DNA from: a virus
Virus record (IMG/VR): IMGVR_UViG_3300027607_000101
Span: 1 to 27,722 of that record
DNA: 27,722 nucleotides
Direction: 5' to 3' (one strand)
The notes below the pieces were generated by a model, which saw only the letters and a program-made list of their open reading frames with translations, searched no databases and was not told where the DNA came from. This document shows positions 7,791-14,361 of the stretch, piece after piece (the first letter of the stretch is position 1; every line of letters starts with the position of its first letter). The translations under genes and the position numbers were made by a program.

Positions 7791-8854
7791 CTGAAGTTGC
7801 TTATTACAACGAAATCAACCCCGATGCTGCCGAATGGCTGCGCCAACTGATCGGCTTGGGCGCGATCGCCCCTGGCGACGTAGACGAACGGAGTATTGTT
7901 GATGTCCCTCCAATTGACCTTAAATCTTACAGCCAACACCACTTCTTCGCGGGCCTTGGAGTCTGGAGCTATGCCCTGCGACAAGCCGGATGGCCCGACG
8001 CTCGCCCCGTCTGTACCGGAAGCTGTCCGTGCCAGCCTTTCTCCCAAGCAGGCCAGGGAAAAGGGTCTGACGACCCCCGCGACCTCTGGTGGGCTATGTT
8101 TTGGCACATCCAACAGCTACGCCCTCCAACAATCTTTGGCGAACAAGTTGCTTCAAAAGCTGGATTGGGATGGTGGGACGCTGTTCAAGCTGACTTGGAA
8201 AGTACGGACTACGCCGCAACTGCGTTCGATCTATGCGCTGCGAGCGTTGGCGCGCCCCACGTCCGCCAGAGATTGTTCTGGGTGGCAAACGCCAACAGTT
8301 CAGGATGGCAACGGGCGCGACCGTCACAATCAACGGGACGGAACCGTTCGGCTCTCGCTGCTGGGGGAAGCAAGGCTAGCGACCTGGCCAACTCCCAGAG
8401 CGATCGACTTCGACGGAGGCGGCTCGCTCAAGCAGGCAAGGATGGCGATCGCGGGGGAGAAACGCCCAAGCGGGGCCAGCGTCTCTCGGAATCTCAGAGA
8501 CTTTGCCAAGCTCGCCTGTCAGGTTTCTGGCGCGATACCGAATGGCTCGGATGCCAAGACGGGGCGTACAGGGCAGCTAAACGCGGCACATTCACGATGG
8601 TTGATGGGGTTGCCCCCGATCTGGTGCGAGGCGGCGATTCTTGCATACAGACAGAAGCGACAGCAGAAGCGCGACCGATGAGATTGAGGGGCTATGGCAA
8701 TGCAATTGTTGCGCCTCTTGCCGTTGAATTTGTTTGCGCCTATCTAGAGTCTCTTGGCCCGCGCCTAGATCCCGAACTCCACTGGCTCTGCGATCTAGCA
8801 GGGGAAGAAGAGATGCGGCGAGACTTTCCAGAATTATTCGAGGAGGACAATTGA
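7787..8854 (+). CDS. dcm: C5-cytosine DNA methyltransferase (Dcm type)
   Basis: About 355 residues from GTG 7787, which overlaps the upstream TGA (GTGA) and follows a GAGG; GTG 7781 is an alternative. Motif I is HHFFAGLGVWSYAL. Motif IV is TGSCPCQPFS with the catalytic Cys near residue 82. Motif VI is the atypical FGEQVAS, and motif VIII is APHVRQRLFWVANA. The C-terminus has EWLGCQDGAYR and the motif IX/X region RLRGYGNAIVAPLAVEFV. This matches the phage type of C5 methyltransferase, which transfers a methyl group from S-adenosylmethionine to cytosine and shields phage DNA from host restriction. The middle (about 170-260) is Arg/Ser/Gly-rich and would be the target-recognition region. A second long frame overlaps most of the gene. 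No cognate restriction enzyme is seen. Confidence 0.92.
   Translation: MTEVAYYNEINPDAAEWLRQLIGLGAIAPGDVDERSIVDVPPIDLKSYSQHHFFAGLGVWSYALRQAGWPDARPVCTGSCPCQPFSQAGQGKGSDDPRDLWWAMFWHIQQLRPPTIFGEQVASKAGLGWWDAVQADLESTDYAATAFDLCAASVGAPHVRQRLFWVANANSSGWQRARPSQSTGRNRSALAAGGSKASDLANSQSDRLRRRRLAQAGKDGDRGGETPKRGQRLSESQRLCQARLSGFWRDTEWLGCQDGAYRAAKRGTFTMVDGVAPDLVRGGDSCIQTEATAEARPMRLRGYGNAIVAPLAVEFVCAYLESLGPRLDPELHWLCDLAGEEEMRRDFPELFEEDN
7902..8681 (+). CDS. Possible overprinted gene wholly inside the methyltransferase gene (259 aa)
   Basis: An alternative + strand frame is open for about 780 bp within the methyltransferase gene. ATG 7902 has a GGAG at 7890-7893. The translation looks protein-like: SLQLTLNLTANTTSSRAL near the start, GGTLFKLTWKVRTTPQLRSI in the middle, two tryptophan-proline/threonine motifs (SGWQTPTVQD and ATWPTPRAID), and GQLNAAHSRWLMGLPPIWC near the end. 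From memory, proteins with these motifs are annotated as hypotheticals in many prophages and the last motif also occurs in proteins not embedded in methyltransferase genes. It may be a real dual-coding gene or merely the mirror of a conserved methyltransferase. I cannot decide from one sequence. Confidence 0.4.
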   Translation: MSLQLTLNLTANTTSSRALESGAMPCDKPDGPTLAPSVPEAVRASLSPKQAREKGLTTPATSGGLCFGTSNSYALQQSLANKLLQKLDWDGGTLFKLTWKVRTTPQLRSIYALRALARPTSARDCSGWQTPTVQDGNGRDRHNQRDGTVRLSLLGEARLATWPTPRAIDFDGGGSLKQARMAIAGEKRPSGASVSRNLRDFAKLACQVSGAIPNGSDAKTGRTGQLNAAHSRWLMGLPPIWCEAAILAYRQKRQQKRDR

Positions 8855-9138
8855 TGAACGATACAGCTCGGCGAGCGCGGGGATTGGGCTGGCGAAGCCG
8901 TGTTTTGCTTGGGTATTTAGAGAAACAACACACCGCCGTGACTTCGGCTGGACTTCGGCGGGCGATCGTCGGGATGTCGGAGCTGGATTCCCAGTGGTTG
9001 AGGAACGAGCTTTCCCGATGGCTCAGCCTGCAATACCAAAAAGGGCTGCTCAACCGGCAGGGGGAACCTCGATATTTTGCCTATGCCCTGTCCGAGCGCG
9101 GAAAGCAACAACTGAAATCGACAAAAACTCATGATTGA
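8854..9138 (+). CDS. Small winged-helix-like protein, 94 aa
   Basis: ATG 8854 shares its A with the methyltransferase stop codon. A strong AGGAGG at 8841-8846 lies 7 bases upstream, so this start is well supported although the frame is open further upstream. The 94-aa protein is basic (RRARGLGWRSRVLLGYLEKQ) and continues with SELDSQWLRNELSRWLSLQYQKGLLNRQ and YFAYALSERGKQQL. This order of helices, a wing-like strand and a final helix resembles MarR/PadR-like winged-helix regulators, where the wing ends in 'Y.LSE.G'. It may be a small DNA-binding regulator of the operon. The family is not recognised with certainty. It overlaps the next gene by 8 bp. Confidence 0.75.
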   Translation: MNDTARRARGLGWRSRVLLGYLEKQHTAVTSAGLRRAIVGMSELDSQWLRNELSRWLSLQYQKGLLNRQGEPRYFAYALSERGKQQLKSTKTHD

Positions 9139-9697
9139 AACCAACAAAAAGTATGACTGCATTGTCATTGACCCACCGTGGCCTTACCAACTACGAAAAA
9201 ATGACAAAACCCATCGCAATCGCATTCCCTACGAGCCAATGAAGCTTGAAGAAATCCTGGCGCTGCCCATCCCCGAATTGTGTAGTGAAGAGGGAACGGT
9301 GCTGTGGCTGTGGTTTACCAATAATCACATGATTGAAGCATCTAAATGTATCGAACATTGGGGATTTGAACTCAAAACTATTCTGACTTGGTTGAAAGTT
9401 AGTAAAGCCGGGAATCCTCATATTGGAGTGGGACACTGGCTGAGGAATTGCACCGAACATTGCATTCTAGCGACAAAGGGCAAGCCCAACAGCTTCAAGT
9501 ATTTAGGAACGCTAACCAATCAACCGACTGTTCTTCGCGCCCGTCGTCGAGAACATTCCCGCAAACCAGAGGAATTCTTCAAGCTAGTGGATAGCCTTTG
9601 CTCTGGCGAAAAGCTGGAGATGTTTGCCAGGGAGCGTCGTTCTGGGTGGGATACCTGGGGCGATGAAGTCGAGCTATTTGAGGAGGTTGCGTCGTGA
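9131..9697 (+). CDS. MT-A70 family DNA N6-adenine methyltransferase
   Basis: A 188-aa enzyme. The catalytic motif is DPPW at 14-17 (CIVIDPPWPYQLRK). It is followed by MKLEEILALPIPELCSEEGTVLWLWFTNNHM, FELKTILTWLKVSKAGNPHIGVGHWLRNCTEHCILATKG and, near the end, REHSRKPEEFFKLVD and MFARERRSGWDTWGDEV. These are all hallmarks of the MT-A70 family in the phage form, which methylates adenine N6 in DNA using S-adenosylmethionine. The size is normal for compact phage members. With the C5 methyltransferase upstream it makes a two-enzyme modification set, probably for anti-restriction. The target sequence cannot be read from the protein. ATG 9131 overlaps the previous gene by 8 bp. Confidence 0.93.
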   Translation: MIETNKKYDCIVIDPPWPYQLRKNDKTHRNRIPYEPMKLEEILALPIPELCSEEGTVLWLWFTNNHMIEASKCIEHWGFELKTILTWLKVSKAGNPHIGVGHWLRNCTEHCILATKGKPNSFKYLGTLTNQPTVLRARRREHSRKPEEFFKLVDSLCSGEKLEMFARERRSGWDTWGDEVELFEEVAS

Positions 9698-10371
9698 AGG
9701 AACGTCTCAAGGATCTCTGCCAAGAGTTCGATCGCCTGGTCGAGAAAGCAATCTCCGGGCAGCTTTCAAAGGCCCGCCACATGCGCGCAACCCTCGTCGA
9801 AATTTGGGATGGGGGCGGACACATCGCCCTCGGATACAACGGCTACAAAGCCTTTTGTGCAGGCGAGTTGAGCTGTGCTTACTTGTACTTTAACCACCAA
9901 AAAGTGATGGCCGAGGTCGAGTTATGTATTGGGGTTCCCCTCGGAACCTACCTCTATCGAGATACGGCGGCGCTTCGCAAGGGCATAAAGTTTGCACTCG
10001 GAGGACGAAATCCGCCCTGTGCTTGCGTCCTACCCCTCGCGCCAGACGACGATCGCCCCAACCCCGTTTCCGAGTTGCGAGCGCGCTGGCAGTTTGTTTG
10101 CGATCGCTCTGCCTCTTATCCCCCCTCAGCAGACGAACTCAAGAAGTTTTCCGCTGAGTATTTGCGCTCTCAGGGGGATTCTATCCCCAAAGCGATCGCC
10201 CCCAAACAAAACTTCTACCAGCAGAAAGCCAAGGAACTGGAGGCTCAGATTCGGGAGCTGCGGGAGGATCTTGAATCAACCATCGGATACGCAGAACGGT
10301 TGAGATCGCGCGTCAAGCAACTGGAGAAAATTAATTTTAAGTTGAGCCAGAAAGCGAAGCAAGCGAGTTAA
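9694..10371 (+). CDS. Hypothetical protein with C-terminal coiled coil, 225 aa
   Basis: GTG 9694 overlaps the MT-A70 stop (GTGA), which fixes the start. The N-terminal ~110 residues are compact (RHMRATLVEIWDGGGHIALG, YKAFCAGELSCAYLYFNHQKVMAEVELCIGVPLGTY). They resemble the small helical regions of phage and plasmid proteins related to ParB-like or DUF3102-type DNA binders, though I would not name a family. A Pro/Asp-rich link (PLAPDDDRPNP) follows. Residues ~170-220 form a clear coiled coil with heptad leucines (KELEAQIRELREDLESTIG, RLRSRVKQLEKINFKLSQ). It probably dimerises. Function unknown; position suggests a role near DNA modification or replication. Confidence 0.75.
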   Translation: MKERLKDLCQEFDRLVEKAISGQLSKARHMRATLVEIWDGGGHIALGYNGYKAFCAGELSCAYLYFNHQKVMAEVELCIGVPLGTYLYRDTAALRKGIKFALGGRNPPCACVLPLAPDDDRPNPVSELRARWQFVCDRSASYPPSADELKKFSAEYLRSQGDSIPKAIAPKQNFYQQKAKELEAQIRELREDLESTIGYAERLRSRVKQLEKINFKLSQKAKQAS

Positions 10372-10388
10372 CACTTACCACCAAAAAA

Positions 10389-10709
10389 ATGACAACAACA
10401 TTGACCCAAACTCCTATTTTGTCCGAGGAACAGAAGTCTAAGCTGTCTGACTATTTCCGTACAAATCGGCTTGTTATGACTCACCAGATGGCGGTTGCTC
10501 TGGGGTTTTCCTTGGAGCAATCGATTGCCATTTTAGAGGCTCTGGAAGAACGGGAGCTTGCTCAGAAAATAGAGGTTTTTTATCACTCATGTACGGAAGA
10601 ACCTATTGGATGTGAAGCACCTGCTTTTTGCCCAAACTGCGAAGAAGAGATTGAAGAAATAGTCTCTGATTCTCTCTTCAAAACATTCGTCCCGATTTTG
10701 TTTATTTAA
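10389..10709 (+). CDS. HTH plus zinc-ribbon protein, 106 aa, unknown function
   Basis: ATG 10389 follows an A-rich stretch without a clear Shine-Dalgarno. The first half contains LSDYFRTNRLVMTHQMAVALGFSLEQSIAILEALEER, a likely winged helix-turn-helix. The second half has FYHSC, a spaced cysteine and CPNCEEEIEEI, giving four possible zinc ligands. From memory, this combination (an N-terminal 'THQMAVALGFS' helix followed by 'YH-C ... CP-C') recurs in cyanobacterial hypothetical proteins. It is probably a small DNA-binding or adaptor protein. Its first ten residues closely resemble those of the NrdB encoded downstream (MTTTLTQTPIL versus MTTLTPTPIF), an oddity noted separately. Confidence 0.7.
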   Translation: MTTTLTQTPILSEEQKSKLSDYFRTNRLVMTHQMAVALGFSLEQSIAILEALEERELAQKIEVFYHSCTEEPIGCEAPAFCPNCEEEIEEIVSDSLFKTFVPILFI

Positions 10710-10723
10710 TTGCATCACAAACC

Positions 10724-11014
10724 ATGGAAAAACTTTTTGTTGTCCGAAGGGGAGACGATGAAGTTGTCCCTTTGTCCTACAGCTATTCTCGTCGCGCGCA
10801 GTCTACCGTGCGAACTCTTCAGTGGAGAGATGTTGCCGCAATGCGTTGTTCCTCTGTAGGGGAAGCTCTTGAGGAGTTCCAAAAATGTATTGCTGACTGG
10901 AGTCGGTATCCACACCTCCAGGGGTGTCGCTGGCAGCTAGAAGCCCGATTTGGGAAATACCCTGTGTGGGAGTGGCATTCTTGGGGGATCGAAAAGATTC
11001 GGGAAATTGATTGA
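10724..11014 (+). CDS. Hypothetical protein, 96 aa
   Basis: ATG 10724 lies 14 bp after the previous stop with no evident Shine-Dalgarno, as for its two neighbours. The protein starts MEKLFVVRRGDDEVVPLSYSYSRR and ends RYPHLQGCRWQLEARFGKYPVWEWHSWGIEKIREID. It is rich in Trp and Arg and appears to be a small soluble alpha/beta protein. No motif is recognised. It sits just upstream of the ribonucleotide reductase small subunit, so a role in nucleotide supply is conceivable but unsupported by sequence. Confidence 0.65.
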   Translation: MEKLFVVRRGDDEVVPLSYSYSRRAQSTVRTLQWRDVAAMRCSSVGEALEEFQKCIADWSRYPHLQGCRWQLEARFGKYPVWEWHSWGIEKIREID

Positions 11015-11057
11015 CTGGAGAGAGTCACCGTATTTTGTTTATTGATTTTCAAAAAAT

Positions 11058-12080
11058 ATGACAACATTAACCCCAACTCCCATCTTTAATCCCAATGGCA
11101 ATGATTCTGTCGAAAACCGTTCGATTTGGCTTGGCGACACCACAAACCTCATCAATCTCAACTCAATTCGGTTCAATTGGGCGATGGGACTTTATAACCA
11201 GATGCGCGAGAATTTCTGGATTCCAGCAAAGGTCGATTTGACCCCAGACATCAACGACTACAAAGAGCTAACTCCGGCCGATCGCCGTGCCTATAATGGC
11301 ATCCTCAGCTATCTTGTTTTCCTTGATTCGCTTCAGGTTTGTAATCTCCCTAACCTCCAAGCGTCCCTTACCGCACCGGAAATTCGCCTGTGCCTCACCG
11401 AGCAAACCTCACAAGAAGCGCTCCACGCTGCCAGCTACCAAGCCATGATTGAAGCAATTATCCCCGCACAGGAGAGGCAGGGGATTTACGACTACTGGAG
11501 AGGCGATGCCATCTTGAGGGAACGCTGCGAGGCGATCGCGAAGTCCTACCAGTCCTATATCGAAAATCCCACACCGGAGAACTACTTCACCGTCCTCGTT
11601 GCCGATTACATCATGGAAGGGTTGTATTTCTACAATGGCTTCGCAGCCTTCTTTTGCTGGGAATCTCGGAACCTCATGCCCGGTTCGGCGGACATGGTGA
11701 AGTACATAAAAAAAGACGAGGTAACGCATACCCGGCTGTTTCAGGAGCTAATCCCAGAAGCGATGGAAGTGTTTCCTCATTCGCGCGATCTCATTTACGA
11801 GATGTTCGATGCAGCGGTTACTCAGGAATGCCGGTGGACAAACCACATTACCAACAACGAGATTCTGGGGATCTCCGAGAAGAGTACGGAGCAGTATACG
11901 AAGTACCTGGCCAACCTCCGACTCAAGGCAATTGGGTTAGATGCGCTGTACGAAGGGGATTGGAAGAATCCCTACACTCACCTCGACCGGGCAACGCAAG
12001 ATTCAAAAGCGAACTTCTTTGAGGCAACGGTCACTGAGTACGGTATGTCCTCTGGCGTTGGCGGTTGGGATGCGTTTTAG
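11058..12080 (+). CDS. nrdB: Class I ribonucleotide reductase small (R2, beta) subunit
   Basis: A 340-aa di-metal protein that generates the radical used by the large subunit to reduce ribonucleotides. All six metal ligands can be placed: D90 (LVFLDS), E120 and H123 (EALHAASY), E187 (VADYIMEGL), and E221 with H224 (KKDEVTHTR). Y127, four residues after the ligand histidine, is the position of the radical tyrosine in the classical Fe-tyrosyl type. The C-terminal tail (GVGGWDAF) is the part that docks on the large subunit. No nrdA is in the window, so the subunit must pair with a host or distant phage partner. It is the last gene of the plus-strand block and is followed by a strong hairpin. An A-rich leader without clear Shine-Dalgarno precedes it. 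Confidence 0.95.
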   Translation: MTTLTPTPIFNPNGNDSVENRSIWLGDTTNLINLNSIRFNWAMGLYNQMRENFWIPAKVDLTPDINDYKELTPADRRAYNGILSYLVFLDSLQVCNLPNLQASLTAPEIRLCLTEQTSQEALHAASYQAMIEAIIPAQERQGIYDYWRGDAILRERCEAIAKSYQSYIENPTPENYFTVLVADYIMEGLYFYNGFAAFFCWESRNLMPGSADMVKYIKKDEVTHTRLFQELIPEAMEVFPHSRDLIYEMFDAAVTQECRWTNHITNNEILGISEKSTEQYTKYLANLRLKAIGLDALYEGDWKNPYTHLDRATQDSKANFFEATVTEYGMSSGVGGWDAF

Positions 12081-12124
12081 GGTGCTTCAAATCTCCAGAA
12101 GTTCTACCAGGTAAAGATTTGAAG

Positions 12125-12153
12125 GATGCTAGGGACAATTTGTCCCTAGCATC
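12125..12153. terminator. Perfect hairpin between convergent nrdB and parAB genes
   Basis: A 14-bp perfect inverted repeat (GATGCTAGGGACAA and its complement) with a single central T. It lies 45 bp after the nrdB stop and about 90 bp beyond the end of the minus-strand RHH gene, so it could stop transcription from both sides. The flanks are only weakly T-rich on either strand, so a protein-binding palindrome cannot be excluded. Confidence 0.6.
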
Positions 12154-12169
12154 TCGCCAAGATTTAATC

Positions 12170-12239
12170 ACGTGTTTAAGTGATTACTTAAACACGTAAA
12201 TCAGTAAACCAGTAAATCAGTAATCAAGGAATTACTTGA
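12170..12239. repeat. Palindrome and 8-bp tandem repeats downstream of the RHH gene (candidate centromere half)
   Basis: Arms ACGTGTTTAAGT at 12170-12181 and ACTTAAACACGT at 12186-12197 form a 12-bp palindrome with a 4-base loop. Three 8-bp tandem units (ATCAGTAA, ACCAGTAA, ATCAGTAA) follow at 12200-12223, then a small TCAAG/CTTGA inverted repeat. The AAGTGATTACTT core recalls the repeats upstream of parA. Partition RHH proteins of this kind usually bind such repeats. Confidence 0.6.
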
Positions 12240-12240
12240 T

Positions 12241-12549
12241 TCAGTAATCATGTGCCTTCAGCCATTCCTCAACGGCTTCGCGCAAAATCACATTCATAGG
12301 GCGATTGCTATCAAAGGATGACCACTTCAAGCGTTTGTACTGAGCGTCAGACAGGTCAAAACTAATGCGATGAGGATATTTTTTACTCACACTTTTTCCC
12401 GTCCCCACCTCTTCCTTAGATTGTTCTGATGAGGGTTGACTTGTGGAAATCTCTGGATCGATACCACCTTGATTAATCCACTCATCCGCTTTCTGGGAAG
12501 GGATTTTTGATTTTGGGTTGCGAGCAATACGTCTCTTCTTATCTACCAT
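12241..12549 (-). CDS. Ribbon-helix-helix partition protein (ParB-like centromere binder)
   Basis: A 102-aa basic protein. The N-terminal half is Lys/Ser/Gln-rich and probably flexible (MVDKKRRIARNPKSKIPSQK). The C-terminal ~45 residues (PHRISFDLSDAQYKRLKWSS, then NRPMNVILREAVEEWL) have the beta strand followed by two helices of ribbon-helix-helix DNA binders. The gene overlaps the end of parA by 7 bp on the same strand. Small RHH proteins encoded directly after a short ParA are the classic type Ib partition partner: they bind the centromere, contact ParA and often repress the operon. Repeats on both sides of the pair fit that. An antitoxin role is less likely because no toxin gene adjoins. 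Confidence 0.8.
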   Translation of the reverse strand: MVDKKRRIARNPKSKIPSQKADEWINQGGIDPEISTSQPSSEQSKEEVGTGKSVSKKYPHRISFDLSDAQYKRLKWSSFDSNRPMNVILREAVEEWLKAHDY

Positions 12550-13181
12550 GATTTACTCTTCATCAATCTCAAAACTTCTCTGGCAAGCCCCTTTACCTCC
12601 TTTGATGCAGAACTGCTCGATGACATTTCCATAACGGTATAGCCAGATGAAGCTTCGCTAAAGGCTACACGCTGTGCAATTGCCTGTTTGAGCGTAGGAA
12701 TTTCATATTCAGACAAAGCCTCTTCAACATCACGACCAATAACTGTATTAGGAATTCTTCGGTTAATTACAAATGCAACTTGAATACTTGGCTTAAATGC
12801 TTGGGCTTCAGTAATCAGTTCGACCGTTTCCGATGCCGCCCATACATCATAGGAGCTGGGCTGGACTGGGATTAATACTAAATCGGCGGCAAGAATCGAA
12901 GTTCTTGCTAACGCGCTAACCCGTGGTGGGGTATCAATCACTACATGGTCGTAGTCTTTAGAAATGTCAGGTAAATCCCGGTGTAGGCTGTTCCGAGCCA
13001 TCCCAATGACGGTGAAGGGAGATTTGCCTTCCCTTGCTTCTACCCATCCTTGAACGCTCCCTTGAGGATCGGCATCAACTACCAAGACCCGCTTCTTCGA
13101 TCTGGCAATCTCATGAGCTAAATGTATGGTTAAAGTAGATTTCCCACTTCCACCCTTTAGCGAACTCAGGGTTATTATCAT
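12543..13181 (-). CDS. parA: ParA family partition ATPase
   Basis: A 212-aa protein from ATG 13181; an in-frame TTG six bases earlier is less likely. The deviant Walker A KGGSGKST sits at about residues 9-16 (MIITLSSLKGGSGKSTLTIH). Walker A' is VLVVDADPQGSVQGW, Walker B is DYDHVVIDTPPRVS, and LVLIPVQPSSYDVWAA follows. The short length without an N-terminal HTH places it in the type Ib group, which moves plasmid copies over the nucleoid and leaves repression to the small partner protein. That partner is encoded immediately downstream with overlap. The gene shows that the element is, or was, a stably inherited low-copy plasmid. A pair of near-identical 32-bp repeats lies directly upstream and probably includes its operator. 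Confidence 0.95.
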   Translation of the reverse strand: MIITLSSLKGGSGKSTLTIHLAHEIARSKKRVLVVDADPQGSVQGWVEAREGKSPFTVIGMARNSLHRDLPDISKDYDHVVIDTPPRVSALARTSILAADLVLIPVQPSSYDVWAASETVELITEAQAFKPSIQVAFVINRRIPNTVIGRDVEEALSEYEIPTLKQAIAQRVAFSEASSGYTVMEMSSSSSASKEVKGLAREVLRLMKSKSW

Positions 13182-13183
13182 TT

Positions 13184-13303
13184 TCAAGTGTTTACTTGCT
13201 CAAGTAATCACTTGAAAATAGACCAACTTGAATGCACGATCAAGTATTTCTGTGAATGTGTATCTCAGTATTCAAGTGTTTACTTGCTCAAGTAATTACT
13301 TGA
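13184..13303. repeat. Two near-identical 32-bp repeats upstream of parA (candidate operator/centromere)
   Basis: The repeat at 13184-13215 and the one at 13272-13303 differ at a single base. Each contains a TCAAGTGTTTACTTG palindrome-like half followed by CTCAAGTAAT and ACTTGA, so each has several AAGT/ACTT half-sites. Further relics (CAACTTGAAT, GATCAAGTATT) lie between them. They sit where the parA promoter and parS-type centromere are expected. Confidence 0.75.
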
Positions 13304-13524
13304 ATAAGTGTTTATGCAAGCACGTACTTTAATGCCAACTCAGAGCGAGATCCCGTGGTGCGGAACTTCTTGAAAAGCAGGCTCTGCAAGAGTTTAAGGA
13401 TGTTCTGGTCAATCTGACCAGAACATCCCCTGATGCCTTTGAGTATTTGTCTAGGGTTTCCAAGCGTTGGATTGGACTCGTTCAAGTGAAGGCGGGAAAC
13501 GGACTTTCAAACCTCTCCTGGGCG
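13304..13524. other. Non-coding gap with a 14-bp perfect hairpin at 13398-13428
   Basis: No convincing gene. GGATGTTCTGGTCA at 13398-13411 pairs with 13415-13428 across a 3-base loop. On the minus strand it lies about 100 bp after the 219-aa gene and could be its terminator, although the following bases are only modestly T-rich. A plus-strand frame open from 13333 to 13662 (read as ELLEKQALQEFKDVLVNL and onward) has no start codon before position 13447 and may be a gene remnant. Confidence 0.5.
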
Positions 13525-14184
13525 CTACTTTTCGCACTCATATTCAATCCAGGTGCAATTCGCGAGGCCGCCTTTAACATGCGCCTTTGCCTTTACGACA
13601 GGCTCGTCCTCTGCCAGACTAATGAAATCGTTGATGCCACGTTCGGTCTCCAGCGACGTTAGCAGGGACTCGGTCTCTAACACGGTAATACGCACGTCGG
13701 GTGGTGACATCAAGCCGCGCTCCAAAAAAAACCGCGTTGGATGGCTTTTCATCTCCAGCACATGGCTTTCGTTACTGTCCTCCTCCAACCGGTGGATCAA
13801 CGCGAAGACATCTTCCATCGGTACATCCGATATCGCCTGCAATTTGCCGACAACAGCACTTTCCTGATTCTTCTTGGGACATTGAATCGTGATGCGCCCG
13901 CATCTCAGCTTCAGAGGCTTCTTGATGTGAATCGTGATGGCAGCCTCGTCCTCGCGCATAGCCGCTGAAAACTTATCGAGTCGTGCTGGGGTGAGAAGCT
14001 GGGCTCGCAGTTCGTCGCGATGTTGTATTTTGATTTCGGCATCCATCGGGATAACAATGTCATTTGAAAGAAAGTACCCGCGGGGATTGACAAACAGCGC
14101 CGCTACAGCGCTTTCATCTTCTTGAGCCTTGATCATCAATTCGGTCAGTTCACGCAACGACATCTCAGTAATTGTACGCATCAT
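13525..14184 (-). CDS. 219-aa protein with two nitrile-hydratase-leader-like (NHLP-like) segments and a GG-Cys tail
   Basis: A strong AAAGGAGGA at 14187-14195 precedes ATG 14184, so the gene is real. Residues 10-53 (LRELTELMIKAQEDESAVAA, then FVNPRGYFLSNDIVIPMDAE) follow the pattern of nitrile-hydratase-type RiPP leaders: K-A-x-EDE, L-x-x-x-P, then I-x-I-P and an acidic/beta end. Residues 125-170 (DVFALIHRLEEDSNESHVLE, then HPTRFFLERGLMSPPDVRIT) repeat the same pattern. The C-terminus has GG at 205-206 followed by LANCTWIEYECEK with two cysteines, reminiscent of a leader/core boundary. No maturation enzyme (YcaO, lanthionine synthetase, radical SAM) or exporter lies in the window. The protein could instead be a structural or regulatory protein that only resembles such leaders. 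The resemblance is from memory. Confidence 0.75.
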   Translation of the reverse strand: MMRTITEMSLRELTELMIKAQEDESAVAALFVNPRGYFLSNDIVIPMDAEIKIQHRDELRAQLLTPARLDKFSAAMREDEAAITIHIKKPLKLRCGRITIQCPKKNQESAVVGKLQAISDVPMEDVFALIHRLEEDSNESHVLEMKSHPTRFFLERGLMSPPDVRITVLETESLLTSLETERGINDFISLAEDEPVVKAKAHVKGGLANCTWIEYECEK

Positions 14185-14225
14185 AGTCCTCCTTTAGACT
14201 AAGATTTCAGTTATTTTGGTTTTCA

Positions 14226-14275
14226 CGAACAAATATGCTGAAATCCAAATGAGATAGGAGATACATATTCGTTCG
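14226..14275. promoter_or_regulatory. Inverted repeat upstream of the 219-aa gene (candidate operator)
   Basis: CGAACAAATATG at 14226-14237 and CATATTCGTTCG at 14264-14275 form 12-bp arms with one mismatch, 26 bases apart. They lie 40-90 bp upstream of the start of the minus-strand 219-aa gene, where a promoter and operator would be expected. A dimeric repressor could bind each arm. No regulator gene is adjacent. Confidence 0.45.
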
Positions 14276-14361
14276 CAAATTAGCTCTTAGAGAGTAACAG
14301 TCTGGCGGCGAATGATACCGCGAGGGTGTTGTTCTAACCCTCTTCTGTCACTCGTTAGTGC

